A stretch of 64,000 nt of DNA from Bacteroidota bacterium (GTDB lineage Bacteria; Bacteroidota; Bacteroidia; Bacteroidales; P3), in contig JAFNAR010000001.1 of the NCBI GenBank assembly GCA_017860255.1, positions 1-64,000 on the forward strand, given 5' to 3'. The notes beneath the pieces are model-generated. The model worked only from the letters and a program-made list of their open reading frames with translations, made no database searches and was not told the DNA's origin. Both the position numbers and the translations under genes were made by a program. Shown here in pieces: positions 52,202 to 60,433 of the stretch (position 1 is the first letter of the stretch; the number at the start of each line of letters is the position of its first letter).

Positions 52202-53293
52202 ATGGAAAAGAATAGTAAGATATTTGTTGCAGGACATAATGGTTTGGTTGGTTCTGCTATATTGAAGAATTTAAAAGATAGAGGTTATACAAATTTTGTT
52301 TTAAGGTCATCAAAAGAACTTGATTTAAGAAGTCAAACATCAACAGAAGAGTTTTTTGCAAAAGAAAGACCTGATTATGTTTTTTTAGCTGCTGCTTTTG
52401 TTGGTGGTATTATTGCAAACTCTAAGTATAGAGCTGATTTTATTATTAATAATCTTCAAATTCAAAATAATGTAATAGGCTCTGCTTATAAGTATGGGGT
52501 TAAGAAATTATTGTTTCTTGGTTCAACCTGTATTTATCCTGCTGCTTGTCCTCAACCAATGAAAGAAGATGCACTTTTAACCATGCCTTTGGAATATACT
52601 AATGAACCTTATGCTATTGCTAAGATTGCTGGTTTAAAGATGTGTGAAAGTTTCAATATTCAATATGGAACAAATTTTATTGCAGTGATGCCAACTAATC
52701 TTTATGGACCTAATGATAATTTTAATTTAGAAAGAAGTCATGTTTTACCAGCTTTAGTTAGAAAGGCTCATCTTGGTAAATGTTTGATGAATGATGATTG
52801 GAAAGGTTTAGTTAAGGATTTAAACAGGTATCCTATTGAAGGAGTAGATGGGAATGCAAAAAAAGAAGAGATTTTAGAGAAATTGAATAAATATGGTATT
52901 ACAGTTTCTGATAAAGGTGTTTCAATTGAAATTTGGGGAACAGGTAAACCATTAAGAGAGTTTCTTTGGAGTGAGGAAATGGCTGATGCTTGTGTGTTTG
53001 TTATGGAGAATGTGAATTATGAAGACCTTAAACCAAAAAATACTAAGGAAATTAGAAATTGCCATATAAATATTGGAACGGGAAATGAGATTTCAATTAA
53101 GGATTTGGCTTATTTAATTGCTCAAAAGATAGGATTTAAAGGTGAAATACGCTTTAATGAAGATAAACCTGATGGAACAATGAGAAAACTAAACGATCCT
53201 TCAAAACTCCATTCCTTAGGCTGGCATCATAAAATTGAAATTGAAGAAGGAATTGACAAAATGTACCGATGGTACATTTTGAGTGAAAAGTGA
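52202..53293 (+). CDS. fcl: GDP-L-fucose synthase
   Basis: Epimerises and reduces GDP-4-keto-6-deoxymannose to GDP-L-fucose. 363 residues from the ATG at 52202; a GTG two codons earlier is not needed. FVAGHNGLVGSAILKNL is near 8-24, LAAAFVGGIIANSKYRADFI near 62, LGSTCIYP (catalytic Ser/Cys) near 103, and EPYAIAKIAG (Tyr/Lys) near 138. An insertion of about 40-50 residues around 195-240 (MNDDWKGLVKDLNRYPIEGVDG), compared with the short enterobacterial form, is usual in Bacteroidota. Confidence 0.95.
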   Translation: MEKNSKIFVAGHNGLVGSAILKNLKDRGYTNFVLRSSKELDLRSQTSTEEFFAKERPDYVFLAAAFVGGIIANSKYRADFIINNLQIQNNVIGSAYKYGVKKLLFLGSTCIYPAACPQPMKEDALLTMPLEYTNEPYAIAKIAGLKMCESFNIQYGTNFIAVMPTNLYGPNDNFNLERSHVLPALVRKAHLGKCLMNDDWKGLVKDLNRYPIEGVDGNAKKEEILEKLNKYGITVSDKGVSIEIWGTGKPLREFLWSEEMADACVFVMENVNYEDLKPKNTKEIRNCHINIGTGNEISIKDLAYLIAQKIGFKGEIRFNEDKPDGTMRKLNDPSKLHSLGWHHKIEIEEGIDKMYRWYILSEK

Positions 53294-53682
53294 TTTTTTT
53301 CGATCTTCATTTCACTTCGTGGCTCTCGAGCTTTGCTCTTCGGGTGTCTTGATACAAACGAAGCAAAAATCAAGACTGTTCGAATTTTCCTAAAATTCAA
53401 CTCAAACTTCTACAAGTTTATAAACTCGCTTCGCTCAGACAGAATAAAATTGCTTAATGAATTTTGAATTGAATTTCTTAACGTCAAATTCAAAATGTCG
53501 CTCTTTTATGTGATAAGTTGTTTTATTTGGCTTCCCCTTTAGGGGGTAGGGGTAAAAATCATAGTCTGTCATATAAATCAGTTAAATCATGGTTCAAGAC
53601 AAATATTTATATTTTTGTCACTATTCTGTTATAAAGTTATATTTGAACTTCATTTATCAATAATCATTTATCATTAATAAGT
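53294..53682. other. Intergenic region with B7 and an A-type half
   Basis: Holds the forward B7 element (53348-53500), its left flank GGCTCTCGAGCTTTGCTCTTC, and an A-type half (53533-53556). No gene or consensus promoter is seen before the deacetylase. Confidence 0.7.
53348..53500 (+). repeat. B-type hairpin element, copy B7
   Basis: TCTTGATACAAACGAAG start, ATCAAGACTGTTCG, core AAGTTTATAAACTCGCTTCG, end TGTCG. Outer stem AATTTT.../GAATTTTGAATT is more degenerate than in B4-B6. Its left flank resembles the reverse complement of the B2 flank. Confidence 0.7.
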
Positions 53683-54513
53683 ATGAAAATTCTAACTATT
53701 GACGTTGAGGAGTGGTTTCAGTTTTTTGAGGATTTGGATTATGGGGAGAGGTATAAGAACTATGAGGTTAGGATTTATGAGAATGTTGATAGGATTTTAG
53801 GTTTATTGGAGGAGAATGATATTAAGGCTACTTTCTTTGTTGTTGGTTGGATTGCCAAACGTTATCCTGATATTGTTAAAAGAATTTCTAAAGATTATGA
53901 GATTGGTTCTCATTCGATGAGTCATAAATTAATTAGTAGTTTAAATAGGAATGAGTTTTATAATGAGGTTAATTCTTCTATTTCTCTTATTGAGGATTTG
54001 ACTGCTAAAAAGGTTAGTGCTTTTCGAGCTCCTGGATTTTCAATTGGAAAGAATGAATTATGGGCTTTTGAGGTTTTAAATGATTTGGGGATTAGTATTG
54101 ATTCTTCTTTTTTGCCTTATAAATTTGGACTTAATGTTTCAAAAACATCTCCTTGTTTGATAGAATATAATAGAATTAAGATTAAGGAGTTTCCAATTAA
54201 TTATAAAACTGTTTTATCTAAAGGAATTATTTATAGTGGGGGAGGTTATTTCAGGTTCTTCCCTTATAAATTATTAAATTCTTGGATTAAAGATTTGGAT
54301 TATTTTTTAGCTTATATACATCCAAGAGATTTGGATTCAACGCAACCATTTATTGAAGAATTGTCATTTGGTCAGAAATTTCGCTCCTATTACGGATTGA
54401 GATTTTCAAATTCGAAATTTCAAAAGCTAATAAAGGATTATAATTTTATTGATATAGATTCTGCAGATAAGCAAATTGATTGGGAAAAGGTTGAAATTAT
54501 TAAATTAAATTGA
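53683..54513 (+). CDS. Polysaccharide deacetylase (NodB-type, carbohydrate esterase 4)
   Basis: 276 residues. ILTIDVEEWFQFF at 3-15 (metal-binding Asp of motif 1), ATFFVVGWIAKRYPDIV near 49, GSHSMSHKL near 73 (the two His ligands of motif 2), and FRAPGFSIG near 113 (motif 3 Arg). This layout, with DVEEW and a C-terminal HPRDLD near 207, is the type found in exopolysaccharide loci. It lacks a signal peptide, so it may act on a lipid-linked sugar in the cytosol or be exported otherwise. Confidence 0.85.
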   Translation: MKILTIDVEEWFQFFEDLDYGERYKNYEVRIYENVDRILGLLEENDIKATFFVVGWIAKRYPDIVKRISKDYEIGSHSMSHKLISSLNRNEFYNEVNSSISLIEDLTAKKVSAFRAPGFSIGKNELWAFEVLNDLGISIDSSFLPYKFGLNVSKTSPCLIEYNRIKIKEFPINYKTVLSKGIIYSGGGYFRFFPYKLLNSWIKDLDYFLAYIHPRDLDSTQPFIEELSFGQKFRSYYGLRFSNSKFQKLIKDYNFIDIDSADKQIDWEKVEIIKLN

Positions 54514-54664
54514 GAATAATCTTCTTATTTTATCTAAAAATGTTAATAAAGATTATGCAATTGATGAAATCTATCAATGTTAGAAAAACGTCTTATAAGT
54601 CTTGTAATTAGTGACCTTACGCGTATAATGTTCAAAATAAATATTATTTTAAACATAGAAAAGC

Positions 54665-54694
54665 TTGTTTTTTAAGAAACATATTGTATTTTTG
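54665..54694 (+). promoter_or_regulatory. Promoter of the OmpA-family gene
   Basis: TTG (54665-54667), exactly 19 nt, TATTTTTGC (box 54687-54694), 46 bp before the ATG. Confidence 0.75.
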
Positions 54695-54740
54695 CTCGTA
54701 TTAAACAAAACGAAGTTTCAAAATTGAATATAAATTAAAA

Positions 54741-56009
54741 ATGAAAGAGATGAAAAAAATTATCATTACAAGTTTATTTATACTTGTGTCAGCATTTAGT
54801 TTTGCTCAAGAAGCAGAAAAGCAAGAATTAAAGCCAAATGAGTCATATCTTGTTGGTTCTTTAAAGGACAATTGGTTCTTTTCTCTTGGAGTTGGTGCTC
54901 AAACCTATTTAGGTGAAAATTATAGTACTGGTTCATTCTTTGGCCATATTTCTCCTGCATTTGATATTGCAGCTGGAAAATGGTTTACTCCTGTTATGGG
55001 AACTAGATTACAATTATCTGGATTTAATGCGAGAGGATACAATTCTCTTCAATCTCCTTATGTTTCTGGCAATCCTAATGATGATGGTACATATGAAATG
55101 AATTTTAATTATCTTAATGTACATGCTGATTTCCTATTTAATTTAACTGCACAACTTTTCAGATATAATGAAAATAGATGTTATGAATTAATTCCATTTG
55201 CTGGATTTGGTTGGGCAGGAATTTTAAAAGATGGAATATCTGAAAATGAATTAGCTTTTAGTGCTGGTTTGATTAATCAATTTAGAGTAAATGACAAATT
55301 GGATATCAATCTTGAATTAAAAGGAATGCTTGTTAACCAAAGATTTGATGGTACTGTAGGAGGTCGTGTATTAGAAGGAACAATTGGTTTAACAGCTGGT
55401 ATAACTTATAAATTTGGAAAAGAAACAGAATTTAAAGCAGGAATTACTCCTGATGTAATAGCTGAAGTTGAAAAGAAATCTGCTCAAAAAGAAAGCGAAC
55501 TTCAAAACCAAAATGATGCTTTAAAGAATTCTGCTACTGATTTACAAAGAAAATCTAATGATTTAAGCAAAGCATTAGAACAAGAAAAACAAAAGAATGC
55601 TAAGTTACAAAAAGAAATTGAAGAACTAAAAAATAGACCTCAAACTACTTCAACACCAACTCAAACTCCAGCATCAACTCCAAAAGAAGTAAAAGCAGAT
55701 TTTACTGGAATTAAGGTTTTCTTCGAAATAGGAAAAACAACTTTAGATGATAAAAACTTTGCTAACCTTGAAAATGTAGCAAAGTGTATTAAAGATTCTA
55801 AAAGAAAAGTTACCATTACAGGTTATGCTGATTCTTCAACAGGAAAGATGAGTGTAAATAAAAAGTTAGCTCTTAAGAGAGCTCAAAATATTTATAATAT
55901 TTTGGTTGAAAAATATGGTGTAAATAAAGATTTACTTTCTGTTGAATCTTCAGTTGTTGATCCAAAAGGATTGGCTCCAGAAATGATGAGAATGGTAGAA
56001 ATAAAATAA
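54741..56009 (+). CDS. OmpA-family outer membrane protein
   Basis: 422 residues. A signal peptide (IIITSLFILVSAFSFAQ) is followed by an N-terminal beta-barrel (about 30-235: WFFSLGVGAQTYLGENY ... LTAGITYKFGKE). A coiled coil follows (about 250-300, ELQNQNDALKNSATDLQRKSNDL), then a Thr/Pro linker (QTTSTPTQTPASTPK). The C-terminal peptidoglycan-binding OmpA domain (about 315-422) has FFEIGKTTLDDKNFANLENVAKCI, ITGYADSSTGKMSVNKKLALKRAQNIYNIL. It anchors the outer membrane to the cell wall. The start could also be the second Met (MKKIIIT), three residues on. Own promoter and terminator. Confidence 0.9.
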   Translation: MKEMKKIIITSLFILVSAFSFAQEAEKQELKPNESYLVGSLKDNWFFSLGVGAQTYLGENYSTGSFFGHISPAFDIAAGKWFTPVMGTRLQLSGFNARGYNSLQSPYVSGNPNDDGTYEMNFNYLNVHADFLFNLTAQLFRYNENRCYELIPFAGFGWAGILKDGISENELAFSAGLINQFRVNDKLDINLELKGMLVNQRFDGTVGGRVLEGTIGLTAGITYKFGKETEFKAGITPDVIAEVEKKSAQKESELQNQNDALKNSATDLQRKSNDLSKALEQEKQKNAKLQKEIEELKNRPQTTSTPTQTPASTPKEVKADFTGIKVFFEIGKTTLDDKNFANLENVAKCIKDSKRKVTITGYADSSTGKMSVNKKLALKRAQNIYNILVEKYGVNKDLLSVESSVVDPKGLAPEMMRMVEIK

Positions 56010-56037
56010 GATATTTGTTAAAACAAATTGATTTCTT

Positions 56038-56075
56038 AAGGGAGGATGATTGATTTCATTCTCCCTTATTTTTTT
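56038..56075 (+). terminator. Rho-independent terminator of the OmpA-family gene
   Basis: Stem AAGGGAG-g-ATGA with TCAT-t-CTCCCTT and a 6-nt loop, followed by TTATTTTTTT. It lies 28 bp after the stop codon. Confidence 0.85.
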
Positions 56076-56148
56076 ATCCCAATTGGATTGATGAATTTTG
56101 AATTTCATAATTCTTTCTTCTTAGCAATACATATAGAAATAAATTATG

Positions 56149-56156
56149 TACTTTTG
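56149..56156 (+). promoter_or_regulatory. -7 promoter box (TACTTTTG)
   Basis: Exact TAnnTTTG match 78 bp before the ATG at 56235; no good TTG box 19 bp upstream. Confidence 0.5.
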
Positions 56157-56234
56157 CTAACTACATACCAAATTAGACTTTTCTCTTTTGGTTATTGTTA
56201 AACAAATAAAGTTAATAAACTAAATCAATGTTTT

Positions 56235-56978
56235 ATGAGAAGACTTTATATATTAATTATTCTATTATTTATTTCCTCAGTTAATTCTTTTTCTCAATCA
56301 GATTCTCTTTTAAACACTTCAAAATCAATCCTTAACAAAGGTGTTAAACATTTTGGATTTAGAATTGGGCTTTCAAAGAAAGATATTGAAAATGACAGAC
56401 TCTTAACTATTGTTGATTTGGATGAGGTTAAGAATTTTAGTTATGAGTTTGCTCTTTCAGGTTCATGGTTTATTGATGAAAATGTTGCTTGGGGAGCAAA
56501 AGTTAATTATGGATTTAGTGATCAGAGATACACAATTTCATCAAATCTGCTTTCTCTTTTGATTGAAGCCCAAACTTATAGTACAAATACTGTAACAACA
56601 AATTTTGAAATAGGAACAGGAGTTAAAAACTATGTGCCTTTTGGACCAGGGAATCGCTTTTTTGTTTTCAACGAAACCAATATTTCTTACAACTATATTT
56701 CTTCTCTAACAAGAGATGTTTATGATGGAGGTATGGATATTAAGAAATCAATGAAAACAACCCATGAACTAAGTCTTGGTCTTTCTCCTGGAGTTATGTA
56801 TTTCTTGAAAAAAGGCTTTGCATTTGAATTTGCTTTCAATCCAGTGATGATTTCATATAATAGAACTTTTATTAAGCAAGATGAAATAAAAAATGGAGGA
56901 GGCTCCGATTTTGCAATAGATTTTAAATTCAATCTATTAAAGATATACTTTGGGTTTGCTTATTATTTTGGAATATAG
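56235..56978 (+). CDS. Outer membrane beta-barrel protein of unknown function
   Basis: 247 residues. A signal peptide (LYILIILLFISSVNSFSQ) is followed by alternating amphipathic strands (FEIGTGVKNYVPFG, FVFNETNISYNYIS, FAFEFAFNPVMISYN) and a C-terminal strand LKIYFGFAYYFGI. The terminal aromatic fits a barrel signal for the BAM machinery. No specific family is recognised; the KKxGFRIGLSKKDIEND motif and size are similar to many small Bacteroidota outer membrane porin-like proteins. Confidence 0.7.
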   Translation: MRRLYILIILLFISSVNSFSQSDSLLNTSKSILNKGVKHFGFRIGLSKKDIENDRLLTIVDLDEVKNFSYEFALSGSWFIDENVAWGAKVNYGFSDQRYTISSNLLSLLIEAQTYSTNTVTTNFEIGTGVKNYVPFGPGNRFFVFNETNISYNYISSLTRDVYDGGMDIKKSMKTTHELSLGLSPGVMYFLKKGFAFEFAFNPVMISYNRTFIKQDEIKNGGGSDFAIDFKFNLLKIYFGFAYYFGI

Positions 56979-56984
56979 TTTTGT

Positions 56985-57150
56985 CTTATCCACAGATTCA
57001 CACAGATTAACTCAGATTAACTCAGATTAACTCAGATTAACTCAGATTGTAATAATATAGATAAAAATCCTATTAATCATTAAATCTTGAAAATTCTGAT
57101 TCTGACAAAAGAAATAATCCTATAAATTTGTGCAAATCTGTGGGCAAAAA
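56985..57150 (+). repeat. C-like repeat with a 10-bp tandem expansion
   Basis: Left end ATCCACAGATTCACACAGATT, right end AATTTGTGCAAATCTGTGGG, so the ends are inverted copies. Inside the left half CTCAGATTAA is repeated with CAGATT at 56993, 57003, 57013, 57023, 57033 and 57043, an exact 10-bp period. Confidence 0.75.
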
Positions 57151-57165
57151 GAAAAATAAAAAAAT

Positions 57166-58410
57166 ATGAAAAGAATATTATTATCCCTATTCCTATTATC
57201 AACAATCTTTCTTTCATGTGTTGATGAAAAATATTATAAAGAATCTCAAGAGTGCAATATATTGGTTTTTGATATTCAGGGACAGATAAATAATAGAATA
57301 ATTGAAGGAGGAAATGCTGATACAGGAATAGTTGAGGTGAGTGTTCCGATAACTTTGAATTTAAATGATTTGACTGTTTTGTCTTCAAAGTATTCAAGTC
57401 TTGCAAAAGCAGATAAAGATGCTTTGAAAATCAAAAATTTCACCAATGAAGTATATCTAAAACTTACAGCAGAAGATGATGAGGTTTCAAAGGTTTGGGT
57501 TGTAAGAGTAAGATATGCTGATGCTCCATTGCAATTAGCATATTCGGATATGAAAAAATGGACAATTGCAAAGGATGAAAATGGAAACGATATTAAAATT
57601 GGCTCAACCTATGCCTATTTCCCAGGAGAGACAAATATATTCTCACCTTGGCAACACTCAGCTAAAGCAAACACCCTAACAGGTTTCTTTTCAGTTAATC
57701 CAAAGTCAGATGTGGTTTCTGCAGACTATGCATCCATAGAAACAAAACTTTATCCAATTGGAGCAATGATGCATTCCGCAGTTGTTACAGGAGCATTATT
57801 TACAGGGAAATTCCTTTTCAACTACTCCCATTTGCCAAACGGTAGCGATCCCAATCCAAGAAAACTTATAAACTTTGGAACAGCCTTCTATAATAAACCT
57901 CAGGCAGTTAAATTCAAGGTTAGATATAAGCCAGGAATGGTTATGAAAGATGGAGATGCAAGAGATATTTTGCAAAATGACCCTTTGGGAAGACCTTATA
58001 AGGATTCTTGTGAGATATATTTTATGCTTCAAAACAGAAATATGGATAATAGCAAATATTATAGAGTTGCCACTGCATGGCTTAGAACAGGGGACTCAAT
58101 AGGTAGCTTTGAAAATGAATCAGGCTTTGTGGAAATAACTCTACCATTTATTTATGGTCAGCCATCGGCTCAAATGCTTACAGAAAAACCATATATGAAA
58201 ATTGGAGGAGCAAGAGGAGAGTTGGTTTTCTATCGTTTTGTTCAAAATGGAACAAGTTTTGATAAAATTCAAATGCTTGAAGAATACGCACCTCCAACAG
58301 CAAATGTTGATAATATAATTGTTGTCTTATCCTCAAGTGCTTATGGCGATATGTTTTGGGGAGCACCAGGCTCACGATTAGATATAAAAGACATAGAATT
58401 TATTTATTAA
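57166..58410 (+). CDS. PCMD-domain lipoprotein (putative carbohydrate metabolism domain)
   Basis: 414 residues. A lipoprotein signal (LFLLSTIFLSC, Cys about 18) precedes an Ig-like N-terminal region (about 25-130, ending KVWVVRVRYAD). The PCMD domain follows (about 145-414), with the characteristic end NIIVVLSSSAYGDMFWGAPGSRLDIKDIEFIY. These proteins belong to Bacteroidota glycan-handling regions and are thought to be surface-exposed binding or processing proteins. No SusC/SusD pair is adjacent. Confidence 0.85.
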   Translation: MKRILLSLFLLSTIFLSCVDEKYYKESQECNILVFDIQGQINNRIIEGGNADTGIVEVSVPITLNLNDLTVLSSKYSSLAKADKDALKIKNFTNEVYLKLTAEDDEVSKVWVVRVRYADAPLQLAYSDMKKWTIAKDENGNDIKIGSTYAYFPGETNIFSPWQHSAKANTLTGFFSVNPKSDVVSADYASIETKLYPIGAMMHSAVVTGALFTGKFLFNYSHLPNGSDPNPRKLINFGTAFYNKPQAVKFKVRYKPGMVMKDGDARDILQNDPLGRPYKDSCEIYFMLQNRNMDNSKYYRVATAWLRTGDSIGSFENESGFVEITLPFIYGQPSAQMLTEKPYMKIGGARGELVFYRFVQNGTSFDKIQMLEEYAPPTANVDNIIVVLSSSAYGDMFWGAPGSRLDIKDIEFIY

Positions 58411-58533
58411 CACTTTCAGAGTTAAAAGGATTCTATTTAAAAACTATTTGTCTGATTTATATCTTAAAAACATTCCATTTCTTAAGCTTAAGAACTAATA
58501 AAATAAGCTTTAAATCTCATTAGACTTTGTTTA

Positions 58534-58584
58534 AATCTGATATAATGCCATTATAATGTTGGTTTAATGGCATTATATCAGATT
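58534..58584. repeat. Perfect 20-bp inverted repeat
   Basis: Arms 58534-58553 and 58565-58584, 11-nt loop; each arm contains ATAATGCCATTA. No T run follows, so a terminator is not indicated. The ATGGCATT core recurs in the array at 58.9 kb. Confidence 0.85.
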
Positions 58585-58937
58585 GTATCCTTATCTGAAT
58601 AGATTAAAGTCTTATAATCATAGATTTATAAGAGACTTATACTGAAATATGTTTACACTCTTTCAGTTTATTACTAATTCTAATTTACATTTTATCTTTT
58701 TACTCCTAAATCCAATTTATAGATAAATTTTTAATTCCTTTATATACTTGACTCAAAAGGTAATATTGTATATCATTTTGTTCTATAAAATTAAAATAAG
58801 AATATTATCCTGTCATTTTGTTGGAAAAGAATAAAGAAAGGTGTAAATGTTATTTAATAAAGCTTTTAGAGTCAGTAAATAGGATTATAAACTTGTTTGA
58901 CAAGCTTTCAGTCTCACTAAACTTCCTTTAAAACTCA

Positions 58938-59045
58938 AAACAATGTCATTGTTTTGAAGAAACAACCGCATTGTTTTTGGCAAACAATGGCATTGTATTA
59001 GTAAAACAACCGCATTGTTTTGAGTAAACAATGGCATTGTTTTGA
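58938..59045. repeat. Alternating array of five palindrome-like units, 22-bp period
   Basis: CATTGT starts at 58947, 58969, 58991, 59013 and 59035, exactly 22 bp apart. Units alternate ACAATG(T/G)CATTGT and ACAACCGCATTGT in the order A-B-A-B-A, separated by short A/T/G linkers. It is too short-period for CRISPR and has no spacers. Confidence 0.85.
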
Positions 59046-59215
59046 GATAAAAGTCTTATTTGATTAATTTTAATCTTCGATTTTGTAGTTATACTTATCG
59101 TTTGGATAGAAAAAGATGGGTTTAAGTTTTATAAGAATAAGCTCTTTCAATAAAAAAGTCAATATTCATCTTAAAATAATAATGGTTTGTTTATATCTAA
59201 AATAAGTCTTTCTAA

Positions 59216-59244
59216 TTGCAATATTTAAAAAAGTTGTATATTTG
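59216..59244 (+). promoter_or_regulatory. Promoter of the DUF6794-like/DUF4838 operon
   Basis: TTG (59216-59218), 18 nt, TATATTTG (59237-59244), 87 bp before the ATG at 59332. Confidence 0.65.
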
Positions 59245-59331
59245 TTGAAATAATATATTTGGAGTAAATAAATAATCTAAATTACAATTGAAACAAACCT
59301 CCAAAAAGAATTTATATCAATAATAAAAACT

Positions 59332-60426
59332 ATGAAAAAGATAGCTTTACTTTGTTTGTACTTAATACTTAGTTCCGTTAGTATTTCTCAAGAAATTTAT
59401 CAGCCTAAAAATCTAAAACAAGCTGTTAAGTTTTTAGATAACGCTTCCTCTCAATCCCTTAAAGATAGTGTTATTAAAACAGACGATAATTTACTTGAAA
59501 ATCTTTTTTATCCTAGTTCAAAGGTAACAATAGATGATAAATATGTTTTTGAATGGACCACTAATCCTTCCAAACTTAAAAATTATTTAAGCAAGAAAGG
59601 ATTAAAATATTTTCATGAACAAGTATTATTATCTTCTTTTAAATATTATTTAATTAATGGGAAGTTAGATGAAGATAAAATTTTGTTGCCTTATATTGAA
59701 AAATCTAAAAGGTATGCTTATGAAGATGAGAATAGAAAGACAATAGATACTTTGCGTGGAGTATATATTCCAAAAGACCTTGATGATTGCTTTAAACAAC
59801 TTGATGTTCTTATTATTGACTTTGATAAAAATATTATTAAAGTAGTTAAAGAAGAGGAATTAATTTCAAATTATCATTTTGGATTAGGTATGTGGTTAAG
59901 AAATAATTGGCAATTATGGGGAGGAAGTAGGTTATCTTATTATTTTAATGATATGGGGATTACTGAACCTGATGATATGTCAAGCATTATTTTAACTTCA
60001 TACCAAAGAAATCTAAAAGGAGAAAAAATTAAACTTGAAGAACAAATCAAATTTTATCAAGATTATTGGAGGGAACAAAAAGAATCTGCTGATCAGCAAA
60101 ATGAATTAGAGTTTAATCATTTTAATATAGGGGATACAATATCTTATAGATATCATAGTGGATATGTAAGTAATGAACAAGAGGAAAAATATTTTAATAG
60201 AGATTGTGTAGCAAAAGGAATTGTATTGTCAATAAATCGAAATGAGAAATTATTGCAAGTAAAGATAATAGATTGTTGTGATAGGAAAGGAATAATAGTT
60301 TCTAATGAAGAATTTGAATATAATGAAAAGTTGGATAAGATGGTTAAAATGGAAAAACCTATAATAAAGAAAGCTAAGAAAGATAAAATTGAATGGTTTA
60401 AATATGATTTGTGGTATAAAGAATAA
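59332..60426 (+). CDS. Secreted protein of unknown function with a DUF6794-like domain
   Basis: 364 residues with a cleavable signal peptide (IALLCLYLILSSVSISQ). A conserved block at about 145-245 (DDCFKQLDVLI ... HFGLGMWLRNNWQLWGGSRL, YFNDMGITEPDDMSSIIL) is what I recall as DUF6794; the name is from memory. The C-terminal part (about 255-364) is charged and holds FNIGDTISYRYHSG. No catalytic motif is visible. It is followed by the DUF4838 gene after 7 bp, so the two are one operon. Confidence 0.65.
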   Translation: MKKIALLCLYLILSSVSISQEIYQPKNLKQAVKFLDNASSQSLKDSVIKTDDNLLENLFYPSSKVTIDDKYVFEWTTNPSKLKNYLSKKGLKYFHEQVLLSSFKYYLINGKLDEDKILLPYIEKSKRYAYEDENRKTIDTLRGVYIPKDLDDCFKQLDVLIIDFDKNIIKVVKEEELISNYHFGLGMWLRNNWQLWGGSRLSYYFNDMGITEPDDMSSIILTSYQRNLKGEKIKLEEQIKFYQDYWREQKESADQQNELEFNHFNIGDTISYRYHSGYVSNEQEEKYFNRDCVAKGIVLSINRNEKLLQVKIIDCCDRKGIIVSNEEFEYNEKLDKMVKMEKPIIKKAKKDKIEWFKYDLWYKE

Positions 60427-60433
60427 ATAGTTT

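Larger units (their letters stand above)
58411..59331. other. 0.9-kb intergenic region with two repeat structures
   Basis: No gene. It contains a perfect 20-bp inverted repeat (58534-58584), a 22-bp-period array of five imperfect palindromes (58938-59045) and a promoter at 59216-59244. The rest is AT-rich. Confidence 0.75.

Noticed and set aside
58938-59045. Possible CRISPR array
   Set aside because: The period is 22 bp with palindrome-like units filling it; there are no unique spacers of 25-40 bp and no cas genes.
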